Source: Thermothelomyces thermophilus ATCC 42464 (Eukaryota > Ascomycota > Sordariomycetes > Sordariales > Chaetomiaceae). From it: DNA of 64,000 bases. Location: positions 682,001-746,000 of the forward strand of contig NC_016473.1 of the NCBI RefSeq assembly GCF_000226095.1. The letters run 5' to 3'. Within the stretch, counting starts at the first letter, position 1; each line of letters begins with the position of its first letter. The position numbers were made by a program, and so were the translations under genes. The notes beneath the pieces were generated by a model. It had not been told where the DNA came from. It made no database searches and worked only from the letters and a program-made list of their open reading frames with translations. This document shows positions 10,714 through 23,700 of the stretch, piece after piece.

Positions 10714-12653
10714 ATGGTCTCCCCCGGTGCAGCCGCCTTAGCGGCCCTGTTTACGACCGTCTGTTCTGTTCTTTTACCCGCGACCGCTTCAGGTCAGCTG
10801 GTCTTGTTGTTGGCCCCCAAACACAGCGATCTGTTTGTCGGATTCCCCGGCCATGGCCTCCTTTGGAAGGCGTTGCAGGCGGCCCTCGGCACATCAATTC
10901 TTGTCCTCCTGTTCCTCTGGTCTCTTAGGGCAACTGGTGGGACATTCGAGCCATCTTGTTGCACTGGGTCTGAAAAGGTCTCTCTCTATCCATGCCGGAC
11001 AACCCATTCGCGACTACTCCCAAAACAGCACTCGTTCTCATACTCGTACTTGTTGGTCGGTATCCCGGTGAGCTTCGAGGGGAATGCGGGGGGCATGGTC
11101 TCGGTTCGGGCCAAAGCCAGGCCGGGCCTTTTGTCCTGGTTCCCAATAGGCTTTTTTGGGGGCTGGTTCACCGTTGATGCGGGCGATTACTTGGAGCGTG
11201 GCAAGTCCGAGTTGAGTCTGCGGGAGAAGTTGGACAGATACCTTCTAAATCAGGTCAGTTTCCTTCATGGCTCAATTAGGAGAGTTGTTGATACTGACTT
11301 AGCTAGGGGGTCTGTCCGAAAACTTACCCGTATGCATACTTGATTACTGCAGCCCGCTTCTTGGGCTACCACTTCAATCCCGTCTCGTTTTGGTACCTCT
11401 ACGATGCCAGAAAGCACCTGGCAGCCATGATCCTAGAAGTCAACAACACGTTTGATGAAAGGCGCATGTATTTCCTGACTGAGGAGAGCTTCTCGGAGAG
11501 CCAGAGCGACGGATTCTCGACTTGCAGCTGCGGGGGACAGCAGAGCAAGCGCCCCTCTCAGAGAGTTTCATGCGAACGCACTTTCAGGCAGGCATGGCCG
11601 AAGGACTTCCACGTCTCACCTTTCAACTCCCGCAAGGGCTCGTACACTCTCACAGCATCCGACCCCCTAGCCAGCGTCGGCGTGCAAGGCATGGCGGCTC
11701 CAATCAGCATCACCATCACTCTTCTCTCGTCCAAAGGCGATCCCAAGATGGTGGCCACCCTATCCTCCGCTGGTGACCCACTCGAACCCTCCACCATGAC
11801 TAGCAGGCAAAAGGCCTGCTTCCTGGCCTCTTGGTGGCACGTCGGCTTCCTCACCTACCCACGCATCTTGAAGCAAGCTGCCGCCCTCTTCTTCCGCCAC
11901 AGACTGCGCGTGTGGTTCCGGCCGGAACCGCTGAAAGGCACTCTCAGCCGGCGGGCGACCGCGACGGAGCGGCAGCTGGAGGCCGTCTTTCGGCGCTATC
12001 TGCAGCATCTGGTTGAGCAGGCACAAGTGGCCTTGGAAGTGAAGTACATCGCAGCAGCTGGGATATTGTTGGACAAGGATGTCCGTGTGTTCACCTCGCC
12101 GGCTGCGCGAGAGAAGAGAGCGGAGAAGCGAGGGACCGGTTCGATCGCCGTCACCGAAGAACTCGAGCTCGCGGTGCTAACGCCCGCTTTCTACACCCGC
12201 TTCGTCCGGTACCAACGAAATGGTCTCAATTCCTTTTTGCGTGAGCTGAACGAGGCACGCACAATTTGGTTGTCTCGTCCGGAGCTACTTCGGGGCCTGT
12301 TCGCATCTCAAAAGAAGGAGAGCAAACCATGTTCAACCAATACCGCTCCTTCATGCTCAGCCGGCTTGTTGCCGCCCGGGTTCTGGGAGCTTGTCTGTTT
12401 CAGGGTGATACCATATCTGAGGTCCGGAAATGTCCTTGGGTTGTCGGAGTTGGATGAGTATGTTATGCAGCACGACTCGGAGAGGGAGCGGGAGAGGTAT
12501 GGGAGGTGCGTGCTTCAGGTAATGCTGGCGGACCGAATCACGCTTCGGAGCGTGGCTGGGCTGAAAGTGCTAGAATTTGTAGTGCTGGTGTACTTGACTT
12601 GGTGGTTGTTGGGATTTGTCCTTGGGTGGTGCGTGAAGGTAAGCCTCGACTAG
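10714..12653 (+). CDS. DUF1365 family membrane-associated protein
   Basis: Two exons, 10714-11253 and 11307-12653, joined in phase 0 across a 53-bp intron (GTCAGT..CTAG), giving 628 residues. Splicing links ..RYLLNQ to GVCPKTYPYAYLITAARFLGYHFNPVSFWYLYD, the hallmark block of DUF1365; HSFSYSYLLVGIPV earlier is another family block. Hydrophobic segments lie near residues 7-25 and 53-73, and a strong one near the C-terminus (VLEFVVLVYLTWWLLGFVLG), so a membrane location is likely. The biochemical role is unknown; in bacteria DUF1365 genes often sit beside cyclopropane-fatty-acid synthase genes, but no such neighbour is seen here. The 3' end is uncertain: a good donor (GTAAGC at 12639) lies five codons before the stop, and splicing to an AG at 12700 would add a different tail. 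An upstream in-frame ATG at 10648 is possible. Confidence 0.8.
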
Positions 12654-13993
12654 GTTGGGCAATGGGTACTGCGTCTCTTGGTAGCAACAACTCTCGATAG
12701 TCTTGTATGCAAGGCCCCTCGGTTTGTCCAAGCCAATTTGTAAATGAGGTCATGCATGGTCTCAACGATCATGTCCGCCATGGGGTCGGGCACCAAGCGC
12801 CACTGTTGGTTCTGCGAACCTCAGGCCATGTCCGGGTCAATTCCAAATGATGAGATCAAATGGTCATTCAGGATAGTAGAACGGGGACCAGGAAGCTGAC
12901 GGAGATCGTGAGAACTTGGGACTCGGACTCGCAGCCGCTCTCCGATAGGATTCGGAAAGTGTTCGGAGTTTTAAAGATAAAAACTCCCCCGCATATTCCT
13001 TCCAAATATGTCGAAAGCATGATAGCTGTCTTACAGGATGCAGCCTGATGCGCCAGGCATCGCCGCATCCGGGCAATTCCAAATACTCGACAAAGTTGAC
13101 GCAGACGAGGCAGGCCTTGGTGGGGCCATTGACAAATAAGCTGCCCCGCGGCGGGGCCGTTGCCTCCCGCCCCAGACTCGAAAATGCAAGGCGTTGTGCA
13201 ACCATTGCAGCTTAGCTTCTGTCGTCTCATAGGCTGCCGGTCCTGGCTTGATCTTCCCGAGAATCCACTGTGCAGACGGTGTTGCAGTTAAGGGGAACAC
13301 GATATACACAGTATAAGGATTCGAGGAGCGGAACAAGGAAGTCATACGCTAGGCTCCTTGGAACATTGCAGTGGACGGCCGTGCTTAACCAGCTCCCCGC
13401 AGTCTGGTTGGCGCGGGGCATCTTGTATGTACAATACATACAGTGCTACTCAAGATACCAGCACTTACTGTCGCGCATGTTGCACAGTTCTGATAAGACT
13501 TATGGAGCTCCGAGTAGCTGGGTCAGGAACCGTGTTTGAGTGACCATTTGTAGACGGGAGTATGTATGTATTCCAGGATGGAGCAGGCCGAAGTGGACGG
13601 CTGACATGACATTCCAAATCACTTCCACGCGCTACGTAATCTGACTAGACAACAAGCTAGCTACTTCATGAGAGCGAGCTCGGAGAGCTCGTGTCGCACC
13701 GAGAACTTCGGAGGTACTTGCGGAGATGGTGTCCTCAGTACACGTACAGTACCTGCCTCCTGCGTGGCTCGCAGAACTAGCAGGCACAGATCTCCCACCC
13801 CACCGCAAGCTCCTCACCAACCTTCCGATGATCTCAAGTATTTAACAGCTTGCTCCCGACCTTCCCCCTCCCGCCATCTTCCCAGACATCTCGATCTCTC
13901 CAACATCTTCACGAACTCTGCCTTCCAACGATTCTTGACCCATCCAAGATACCCACGCGTTAAGCGATTCGACATCATAGAACAAACCCGAAG
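12654..13993. other. Intergenic region upstream of the GFA-like gene
   Basis: No supported gene. Just before 13994 the sequence is pyrimidine-rich and rich in short A/C tracts, as in fungal 5' leaders. Confidence 0.4.
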
Positions 13994-14607
13994 ATGCCTC
14001 TCACCGGTCACTGTCTCTGCAAGGCCGTCACCTACACGGCCGACGTGGATGCCCCTCTTCTTACCGGCTATGACCACTGCGACGACTGCCAGCGCCAATC
14101 GGGCTCGACCTACTGTGCGTTTCTATCCCTCCCCCCCCCCCCACCCCCGGCGTTCTTCACACCCCTCTTCTTCCTTCCATGACCGATACTGCGTCAGAGA
14201 CAAAAACGAGCCCAGAACTAATGCTATGTTGCACAAAAACAGCTCTTGTTGTCGTGGTTCCCAAGGACAAGCTCGAGGTCAAGGGCCCCCTCAAGAAGTG
14301 GGAGGGCAAGGGCAGCTCTGGCAAGTCGGTGTGGCGCTGGTTCTGCCAGGAGTGCGGCTCGCCCATCGCCCACGACCCCGACGCCGCCCCCGAGATCATT
14401 GCCCTCAAGGGTGGTACCCTGGACAGCGAGATCAAGAAGACCCTGAAGCCGGTATGTCTCTCTCCCCCCATCGAGGGTTCGCGATATGTTTGGTTGGCGG
14501 TGCAGTGGCTAATCAAGGATTGGTAACAGACCCAAGAAATCTGGGCCGTCGGCAAGCTGCCGTTCTGCCAGGAGAAGCTGGAGAACGTCGCCGAGTACAT
14601 GCCGTGA
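13994..14607 (+). CDS. GFA/CENP-V domain zinc-binding protein
   Basis: Three exons, 13994-14114, 14243-14451 and 14530-14607, give 135 residues; both introns have GT..CAG borders and keep frame. The first intron holds a C-run, the second starts GTATGT. The N-terminus (MPLTGHCLCKAVTYTA) and HCDDCQRQSGSTY give the Cys/His zinc-binding pattern of the GFA fold; FCQECGSPIAHD supplies the second pair of cysteines, and a final AVGKLPFCQEKL motif closes the domain. The family includes glutathione-dependent formaldehyde-activating enzymes, but most fungal members have no proven substrate, so I call only the fold. It is short and complete, with no targeting peptide visible. Confidence 0.9.
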
Positions 14608-17600
14608 GGTAATGATTCCAAAGAGGGTTCCGGCGTTGGAAAGGATTGTACGGTGACGTCTTATAATTTGGGGCGGGAGCATCTGATGACTGTGCTTAGG
14701 GTGTTATGACTGGGCAGAGGTTTTGTTTGAGGCCGTAAATCGCCGGATGTTATGGCGAGAAGAGAACAAATCCACAGATCTGGGCTGTACTGTAGGTTAA
14801 TTCCAGTGGCCGTGTATTGTCCCTACGCATTGTCTTCCTTTACCCAAATTTTAAGTGCTGCATGTTCCATGCCGCTCTCTCAGAAGTCACTGCGACACTT
14901 GGAGTGACGACACGTGTGGCTGTCATTACGGTCTCTGAATTCGCTCATATCACCAACATCGCACCCTCATCCTCTTCGGCAATAACACACCGGTTTCACG
15001 TCGTGATATAGACAGCCATGGCTGAAGAATAAAGTGATCAAGCCACATGTGATGAAAACAACACAACACCGGCCCAAAAGCCTTGCAAGGTTTCATAAGG
15101 GAACTATATCTCCTCGAACCTGACCTTGCAGTGCCGCTTCCTCCCAAACCCCCGTGTGAGGATTCTGGGACAGGGACCCCGATAGCCGTGACAAAAGACG
15201 GCACCGAGAACGGCAACGATAGCTGCATCACTCGAAACGGAGACCAAGGGTGCCGGACGATCAGGGGTCGATAGAAGGGTGAGAAGATAAGGGATGTCAT
15301 CCGCGGACAACGGGCACTGGAGTTCAAGGCCAGAGCCGAGCGGATAACGGAGGCACAAAGCAGAAAGATGGAGATTGAAAAGATAGATAGGCTGGGCTTA
15401 ATCAGGCCCGCCATTGTCCGTACAGGTCTGGTTATTGTTGGTGTCCGGGTGTGTAGACCCAGCAGTGGCAGTCGCCCCTTCGCCGTGCTGAATGTTGTCA
15501 CGACGAATCTCTGCATCCAAACATGAGGTTAGTCAGCGAAAAGCCAGGACATCAACAGCCGGCAGAATCTCCTCACTCGTCGCCTCAACCGTATGGGGCC
15601 GCTTCTGACTTCGTCGGACCGTCACCGGTGGCTTCGGAAGGAGGCAGAGAACGACGCCGCCTGTTGATGGTGGCAACCCGGTCGTTTGAGTCGTCCGGTG
15701 TGTCATGAGCCGCACAAGATGCAGGCAGCCGGCCAAGCCGAACTGGAACTGAGATAGCAGCTCTGCGACCCCGGCTGGGAGGTTCAACACGGCGGTTGCA
15801 TGAGCGTCCCCCAGGATATTGGCCGGTGTTCTTGTCGATCCAAGAGACATGTCTTCGGATTGAACTCGTCACTTATGAATATACACGAGACTTAACGGTC
15901 CCTCTCCTCGTAAGCACGCTGGGCTTGTTCCGTTACCCGCACATCTCTCGCTCCAGAGACGCACCAGCCGGAGTAATCTCACTGGCTGCTGTCGAGCCTG
16001 GATTAGTCATGACCATGACAACTTGGAGTGACGACAGCGCTCCGGATCATCCAAGCCTGATAAGAGAAAAGCACTTAGGTCCACCTCGAGGGATGTGTGT
16101 ATCTCAGCAGAAATTCAGCCTGAAAATAATGATCCGAGATTAGAGGAAGCCGAGACAACATTCGGAGGACCTTAGCCTCTATTCCAAACCTTAAAGTAAG
16201 GTTCTTCAAAACTGAGCAATAATTTCTAGCATCCATTGGCCGTTCAGTAGGTGATGTTGGTTGATACAGCGACATCGAGCTGTCGAGTTCACCCATTCTG
16301 TACCCGCCCGATGCACTTGCATCCATCGAACTTGGAAAGTCGGCCGGGGGGTATGCGTAAGTTGAAATGCTAAATGAGATTGGCGTGCGACTGCGGCAGC
16401 GTGAGCCGCGGCACTGGGGGATGTTTCAAAAAGCCATGGCACGCAAGGGAATACCTGAAACAGAGTCATCGTTGGTGATGACGCCGACGGGTGATGATCG
16501 ATTGCAGGGACCGCATTCACTAGCAAGCCTGCGTTCCTTCATTGCATCCATCGTTCACATAATTCACTTTCGGTCCCATGCAGACGGATTTGGTGCCGCG
16601 AAACCGGGCCCTTCGGATTCGATTAATTTCCAGGTTTGCAGCGATTTGGAAGTAAGCAGGCGCAAAGGAGGATTTTGATGGTGGGCGGAGACGCCCCAAC
16701 AATCATCGGTTGGCTGGTTGCATCGCCATCGCACCCAGGCGCAATGGGCCGTCGCAACAACAGTATGCGGATGTAGCCAAACACAAGATGATACCATTTC
16801 GGTGAGTTGGTCTTGTCGGAGTGTATCCTCAGATCGCGCGGCTGGCCCTGGAACCGACTCTCGGCTGAAGCGCTGCGGGACTGGGCAGGGACCCCAGCGA
16901 GAGAGTTTTAATGATTATTACTTGGGATATCTGGCTGGCTGTGGTTCGTCGAATCGGTCGGGCGTTCCAGGAGTGATGTGTCCATACGGCGCAAGACTCC
17001 ATCCAGCAGGTGATTCGGACTTCCATTAATATACTGCCCAAAACGGTTTGGCACTGGGGGCTGCGCCGGTTGTGATGTGCGGGAACCCCAACGCCGGGAA
17101 GGCGCACTTGATGACGGCCACCGAAGACGAACCACCGCATTCTGTCATTTCGTCCGTCTTCGTTGCCGCCCTCAAATTGCTGCCTAGGGGTGGGAGTGTC
17201 GAAGTTATCATCAGGCACTTAGTTCCAGAGTCGTTCTCACATTCAAGACCCAATCCTGGCCCCTGCATCACAACCTGACCGACTTGGCTGCGTGCAGGGC
17301 TGCCCTTCTCGTGTAATGTACGGAGTACAGTACGGAGTACGCAGTTTGTCCATCTGACTAGTGTACGGAGGAGGGGGCAAAATGAGGGAAAAGCAGGGCG
17401 CGCCCTGAACCGACCGATCCAGTCCCGAGTGTCGAACCTCTCCACAAACGAGGAAAAGCCTGGCAAGCGGACGGACGGACCACCATGTTGAAAATCGCAC
17501 TTGAAAATGGGTAATTTAGGAGACGAGCAGGCCCCGTCGCTGGACGCGCTGCCATTGGCGCGAGAGTCCAGCTGAAGGTACCGCGGTACTTAGGGTTGGG

Positions 17601-18174
17601 GTTATGCGTGTAATACCCAAAAAAAGGTAAAGACGAGACTCCCTTGTTGGAGACTCCGCGCAGTGTCCCCCTCGCTTCCTGCGAACAAGTCGACCGCCGG
17701 GACCTGATTCTTTGGCAGCATGAAGGCAAAACAGGTGACGCCCGCCGCCTCACCATGGCTGCGAGGGCTCCAAACTTTTCCAGACCCGTCCATGATCCTC
17801 CTTTTCCACCATTCCCCAACTTAACCGAATGCCCACCACGCCCGCATCACCACTTTCATCGCCGACCGCAGGGAACCAACCCGTGCCCGCTGTCGCCGAA
17901 CGCGAAATAAAAGTGCGACGCCAAAAGTCGATACGGCAGATTCTCACCCCAAGCTGATTGTGTGCGCCCCTTGCACGCCCAGCCAGTGGATCGCCCGTCT
18001 TCCGAGCCATCCACGCCTGGGCAAAAGCATCATTACCGTGACAAAGCCATTTTTCCCTCTACATTCCTGAATCATCCTCCTTCAACGTCGTCGTCGTTCC
18101 TCACCCAGCCACCAACACAATATCGCCGCCCACCGCATCAACGACATTTCTTTTAATTTTCAAAATTAGTCGCC
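14608..18174. other. Intergenic region of 3.6 kb
   Basis: Between two plus-strand genes. The longest open frame (minus strand, 14950-15516) shows no domain and an implausible composition, so it was not called. Two adjacent TACGGAGTAC decamers lie at 17319-17340. Near 17990-18170, just upstream of the Ies4 gene, the sequence is rich in C, A and T like a fungal 5' leader. Confidence 0.4.
17319..17340. repeat. Paired TACGGAGTAC motifs
   Basis: Two copies of the imperfect palindrome TACGGAGTAC lie 2 bp apart (17319-17328 and 17331-17340). Single copies or near-copies recur in other intergenic parts of the window. Function unknown. Confidence 0.7.
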
Positions 18175-19086
18175 ATGGCCCCCTCCAGCAAGAACGCCGC
18201 TGCGGCGGCCAAGGACCGACGCAAATCAAGCAATACGGCCGGCCCAGCAGTCACGGGTGCAGCAGCATCCCCAAGTTCCTCCCACCTTGTCACCCTCAAG
18301 GTGCCGCCACAGCGGCTGCGGGCCATCGTCGACCCGGACTTTGTCGAGGAAGACACGCCGGCCAAGCAGTCACCGGCTGCAGCGGCTACTTCTGGCACCG
18401 AGAACGCATCAGACTCGACTCCCAACTCGCCTCCGGCAGGCACCCCTGCATCCCAGTCTGCCGTCATGGGACCGCCATCCGAAGGTCCCAAGAAGAAAGG
18501 GGTCAAGAGGAGTGCGGCTGCCGCCACAAATGGCAATGGCGAGGCCAAAGTCAGAGGGAAACCAGGCCCCAAGAAGAAGCAGAGACTGTACGTGTTGTCT
18601 CGGGCGTTAGTGGCCACTGGCACTGCGCTTCCCCTCTTTCAACACCATCCCGTCCCCGTTCACATTTCGTACATGACGCTGACCCTGGGCAACAGTGAGG
18701 ACGGAACCATCGAAGGCGGCCGAGGCTCCCTGGCCGCACATAAACTCGGTCCCAAAGCCAACCAAGGCGCCATCAACGCCGGCCTCCGAGCGCTGGACCG
18801 GTCCGGCAAGCCGTGCCGGAAGTGGAGCAGAGGTGGCTTTACCATCAAGACCTTCACGGGCGTCGTATGGGAGATCCCGCGGTGGACGGCGCCGCCCAAG
18901 GCCCGGCCCGAGGAATCTGCCGACAGCTCGACCCCTGCGTCCGACAGCAGCAACAAGGAGAACAAGGAGGACAACAGCCAAGTCAAGAGCGAGGCAAGCA
19001 ACAATGGCGGGGACGTGGAGATGCAGGACACCCCGAGCTTTGCTGCCGACAACTCGCCGGCCCCGGTCCCGGTTGCCGCCGTTTGA
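18175..19086 (+). CDS. ies4: INO80 chromatin-remodelling complex subunit Ies4
   Basis: Two exons, 18175-18587 and 18696-19086, joined across a 108-bp intron (GTACGT..CAG), giving 267 residues. Unspliced reading also stays open, but splicing joins KKKQRL to EDGTIEGG, restoring the family block. The N-terminal half is Ala/Ser/Pro-rich and probably disordered, with SSSHLVTLKVPPQRLRAIV conserved near residue 35 and lysine clusters (PKKKGVKR, GKPGPKKK) that could bind DNA or direct nuclear import. The C-terminal Ies4 core reads LGPKANQGAINAGLRALDRS, GKPCRKW, then FTGVVWEIPRW. A Ser/Asn/Glu-rich acidic tail ends the protein. Ies4 is a small fungal INO80 subunit linked in yeast to checkpoint signalling through phosphorylation by Mec1/Tel1; this last point is known from yeast, not seen here. 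Confidence 0.88.
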   Translation: MAPSSKNAAAAAKDRRKSSNTAGPAVTGAAASPSSSHLVTLKVPPQRLRAIVDPDFVEEDTPAKQSPAAAATSGTENASDSTPNSPPAGTPASQSAVMGPPSEGPKKKGVKRSAAAATNGNGEAKVRGKPGPKKKQRLYVLSRALVATGTALPLFQHHPVPVHISYMTLTLGNSEDGTIEGGRGSLAAHKLGPKANQGAINAGLRALDRSGKPCRKWSRGGFTIKTFTGVVWEIPRWTAPPKARPEESADSSTPASDSSNKENKEDNSQVKSEASNNGGDVEMQDTPSFAADNSPAPVPVAAV

Positions 19087-20770
19087 GCGGTTTCATCTCT
19101 TGCACTTTGTTTCTCCGCTGCTATGTAAGGGTTCGCATGGATTCAGGGTGGTTACGGGCATTTGAACGGGGGAGTTTGGGCGCTGTACGCTGGGTAATGG
19201 AAAGGGAGGATCACAAATATTGCTGGCTGCGTGGCTCATCCCGGCACACACGGCAGGCATGGCGTTTCGGAGTTTGAGAAATGGCACTAAAGGGCCGCTT
19301 TGGCAATGTATGTACTGTACAAATCTAAAAGTCTAGCATGGTCTAGGGGCGCAGCAGGTATGCGAGGGACAGATTCTAGCGACTAGGGAATTATTACATG
19401 ACCTTTTTTTTTTTTTCTTTTTTTCACAACCACTGGGACTCTCGAGCACTTGTTGCCACTAATTATTCATACCCCAATTTCCTTTCCCCGAACGCGCTCG
19501 CCTCCCCCGGTTAAAGGATCTCCCGCAATTCGCAGTCTTGCGCATAAAAGGGAGACGAAGATGGGGTCATTCAGAGGACAGAGGGCACCTGGTCATCGAG
19601 ACTCCTCTGATTGCGAATAGCGATCTCCGACCTCGTGACTACTCGTAACTACTCGTAACTACTCGTAACTACTCGTAACGCCAGCGTCAGCGTCGTCGGC
19701 AATTTCGGAGAAGGCCAGGGAGCAGGGAGCAAGCAGGCCCAGAGAGGCCTGGTTTGAACTAGGAATTGCGAAGGCGTGGAGCGTGGGTTTGTCTTCCGCC
19801 TGGGAGAAGCTGTCTCAGGTTGAGCGCCTCTGCCCTGCGCTGGGTGCCGTGCCTGGCCTCTCGGAGCATTCCAGTTTGAGCAAGCACTTAAGAGGGATTG
19901 CGTCGTTCCGGTCCTTTCCCTCGCTGTTGCTGGAAGAAGCCCACAATCTCCGTCTCCTCGGCCTCTGATTGGCTGGCTCTCGGAAGACGGGGGCCCAAGT
20001 GGACCTCCCCCAACGCAGCTCCTCCACTGCCCACTGTCGGGCAGCTCTGGCGCCTCGATTGCCACGCAAAGCGCTCTGGACCGTTCCCAGCTTAGCGTCA
20101 GGACCCCATGATCCCGCTTCGCTTCCAGTTACACCCGACCCCCAAATGACCCCACTGATTTGAAGGTGCCAGCCGCTGAACGGCCCCATTCTGACTGGAT
20201 CGACCTCAGACATCTCGCCATGGGTGACCACCGGGTTATCAGGGAGGAACAGCAGGAAATCATCGACTGCCATTTCTATCCCACTCTTCAAGACTAATCC
20301 AGCGTCCTTTGACCCATTATACAACGGAGCCACCGCTTGCACGGCCCGCTGTTCGCTGTTGAGCTTTCTCGCACTCTGTTCCATTCGTTTCGCTGCAGAA
20401 CATTGGGCGGGCTAGTACCGATTTGCGCATCTATGACATAGCGACGCAAGAGCGAGGACCGAGTGGGAAAACGACACCGGCCCATCACTCCGAACCATCC
20501 AGAGCCTGGAACTGGGCCTGACTGCCGCCTATCCATAGAGCACGCGCCCCATACACACCCGTTCCATCGCTGCAGTACCGTCCTTTTCCAACGAGCATCT
20601 CCCAAACCAGGCGAGGGGACAGCAAGGTAGAACCCACCTCGGGGACAGCTCGCGCCGCAGGTTCCTTGCCGGACAACGCCCCGGCCTGACTTGGCTGTGA
20701 CGTGACCTGCTCCTGCGCGCACTGCCCCTCCGCCGCTCCCCTCGTTGGGCAGCTCACACAGCCCCTCATC
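19087..20770. other. Intergenic region, Ies4 / RanBPM-Gid1
   Basis: No supported gene. It includes an A/T-rich stretch near 19405-19425, a decamer tandem array at 19633-19679, and a likely leader for the Gid1 gene in the last few hundred bases. Confidence 0.4.
19633..19679. repeat. Tandem decamer array, about 4.7 copies
   Basis: The unit TCGTAACTAC is repeated head to tail, the first copy differing at one base (TCGTGACTAC). The array lies in the intergenic region downstream of ies4. It is a small minisatellite with no evident coding role. Confidence 0.9.
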
Positions 20771-23700
20771 ATGACCAATCCCTATCAGCAACAGCAAGCC
20801 GGGTCAGATTTCGACCCTCTAGCGTCTAGTCGACTGCCGCCGCTCAACGCACGCCGGCCCTCATACGCATCCGTCGTTTCCGGCAACCCCTCGGGCCTGA
20901 CTCGTCCCACCCGGTCCGGTGGCTTTTCGCATCTCCTCAACCCTTCACCCGATTCCGAACAACAGAGACAGGCCAGCGGGCTGTACTCGTCCGGCATGGC
21001 GTACGCACTCAATGCTCCCCCGGTCGAGGTCCCGGGCAGGGACGAAGCCGTCTCGGGCGGGGAGGAGCTAGGCGAGGACGTCTGGCCGGCACGCCTCGGA
21101 GTGAGCTTCCCGTACTTCTCGCGCGCCTTCGACCTCTACATGTGCAGCAAAGACTCGGTATTTCCCGACGACCCGGTCAGCAGGGAAGACATCCGGTTCC
21201 CGTCCGCCCCCTCGATCCCCAACATCAGCAGCACCGGTTTCCTCTCGCCCTCGTATCTGCGGGGCACCATATACCTACAAAAGCTGGAAGAGAAGCACAG
21301 AAAGAGGATTTCTGCGGAGCGAGATAGCGCCGTCTCTTCGAAGGGGGGGCCGGCAGCATCTTCTTCCTCCTTGTCCGGTCGTCTCACCGCTAACGGGAGC
21401 TCGTCACATTCGTCCGCAACCAGCTCGAAGATCTCCGGTTCGCTCCACAGGGGCATGGCTTTCGACGCCGCGGAGAAGCCCATATACCTGGCTGAGGACG
21501 ACGACGCGGTTAGCCCTCTCCCCTCGAGGTGGAACAAGGACGATAAGGAAGCGGCTCTGGAGGTCCTGGGTGACGGCTATGAGGTCAGGCACACGGGAAG
21601 GGCGTCGAGCGAACACGAGGCGAGCGCGATCCGGGCCGACCACTACATTTCCCCGTCATGCGGGGTGTACTATTTCGAGATTACGGTGCTGAACGGGCGG
21701 CAAGACAAGATCAAGTACGTGATCCGAGGCAGAGGATACTGGAGCTTTGAATTATGCGGACGGTCCAGGGCTAACCAGACTTGTCCGGCACAGGACCCCG
21801 CAGATCGCCATCGGTTTTGCGAGCAAAGACACCTCGACATCTAGAGCGCCTGGCTGGGAGCCCGACTCCTGGGGCTACCACGGCGATGATGGCCACTCCT
21901 TCGCATCTCAAAACGTAGGGAAAGCGTACGCAGACACGTTCGGCGTAGGCGACACGGTTGGGTGTCTAATCAATTTCCGGCTCAACCACGCTTTGTTTAC
22001 GAAGAATGGCCGGGAACTACGTAAGTGGGAGTCCAAAAAGAAACCCCGTTACCTCCTTAATAACCCCCCACCCCCCCCTTTTTTTCTCCCCGTTCCCCTA
22101 TTTGTCTTCAATCTAGTCTTCCCTATGTATGCAGTGCCCTCTCGAATTGTTTTACCTTTTTACGCATGCTCTTACGCTCGAGGTTTTCACCTACACGACT
22201 AACACAACACAGCCATTGCCTTCAAAGATGTTCCTTTCAAGGACGTTAAGGGAAAGCTATATCCCATCGTTGGCCTCAAGAAGAAGGAGGACCACATCAT
22301 GGCCAATTTTGGCCAGCGGCCCTTCATGTTTGATATCGACGGGTACATGAAGGTACGTCCACTCTGCACCACCGCCGAGCCATCGATCGGCCCGGCGCCC
22401 GGTTCCCTCCCGTCTTCTTTCCTTCAACGCCGAGAAAGATCTGTGAATTTCGCGGAAGGCGCAGCTGGTGCCACTCCCTAAGTGCGGGATGATTTGCACG
22501 TGGGAAAACTGCGAGTGCAGGAAGAGCATCCGGCTGCTGCGGATGCAAATTGCACCAGAACCCTGATCCGTTGTTTAAATTTTATCGCCACCACCATATG
22601 GGCTCCTCTGCTATATATGAGCATCATTGCATCCGTACCAACGGGTTTCTTCACCTTCGGTCGGTTGATTGCACAAAAACATTATCAACGTCAATCCAAA
22701 TCATGCAGCCGTCTTCTTCACATCGGCCTCGAAAACGTCCGTGCCGTTCACAATCCTTGCTAACTCGTCTTCTTTGGGAGCAGAGGCAACAGAGTATGAT
22801 TGAGGACGAGATCCGCCTTGCCGACACGTCCAAACTCGTTCCCGGGCTGTCGGAGACCGACCTCATTCAGCAGCTGGTAAGTTCTCCTAAAACCCTAGCT
22901 CGTCAACTTGCTATTGACCACGTCATCAGGTCCTCCAATTCCTGCAGCACGACGGATATGTTGAGACAGCGCGCGCCTTTGCAGAGGAGCTGCAGGCCGA
23001 GAAGACGGCTCTCCAGCTCGACCCGCAGGCGCCTGTCAAGGGCATCAGCATCCGCGACGACGAGGACGCGCACAACCGGCAGCGTATCCGGCGCGCCGTG
23101 CTCGAAGGCGATATTGACCGCGCCATGAAGTACACGGATGCCTGCTATCCGACTGTCCTCCGGGACAACGAGCAGGTCTACTTCCGTCTGCGGTGTCGCA
23201 AGTTTATCGAGATGATTCGCAAAGAGGCCGAACACAACCTGTTGCTCGAGGAGCGGAGAAGCGGCCACATTAACCCCAAGGCACTGGCCTCTGGCGACAC
23301 CGACGAGGAAATGCTTGAGGCTAGCGCTGGCGACTTCGGCGGCACCTCCGCTAATACTAACGGGAACGGCGAGGATATGGACATGGCCATGGGCGATGCA
23401 GATGGTAGCGACGACAATGACCTGGCTGCTGGGCTTAGCAAGCTATCGCAGGAGGCGCTAGTGTATGGCATGGAACTGCGCGCAGAGTTCGCAGCCGATC
23501 AGGATCCAGAGGTTGCCAGGCAGCTGGACGAGATCTCATCCCTCTTTGCGTACCCCAATCCGCTGAAGGTCAAGGAGGTGGCGCACCTGCTGGATGGGAG
23601 TGGACGAGTGGCGGTGGCCGAGGCATTGAATAGTGCCATTCTAAGTGAGTCACCTCCTCTTTCTTTTTGCTCATGTTTGGTTTGATGGTTTTCCCTTGTA

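Noticed and set aside
13668-14612. 314-codon plus-strand frame over the GFA gene
   Set aside because: Wrong frame; the Cys/His zinc motifs appear only in the spliced frame called here.
14950-15516. 188-codon minus-strand open frame
   Set aside because: No domain, mixed composition, no plausible gene structure.
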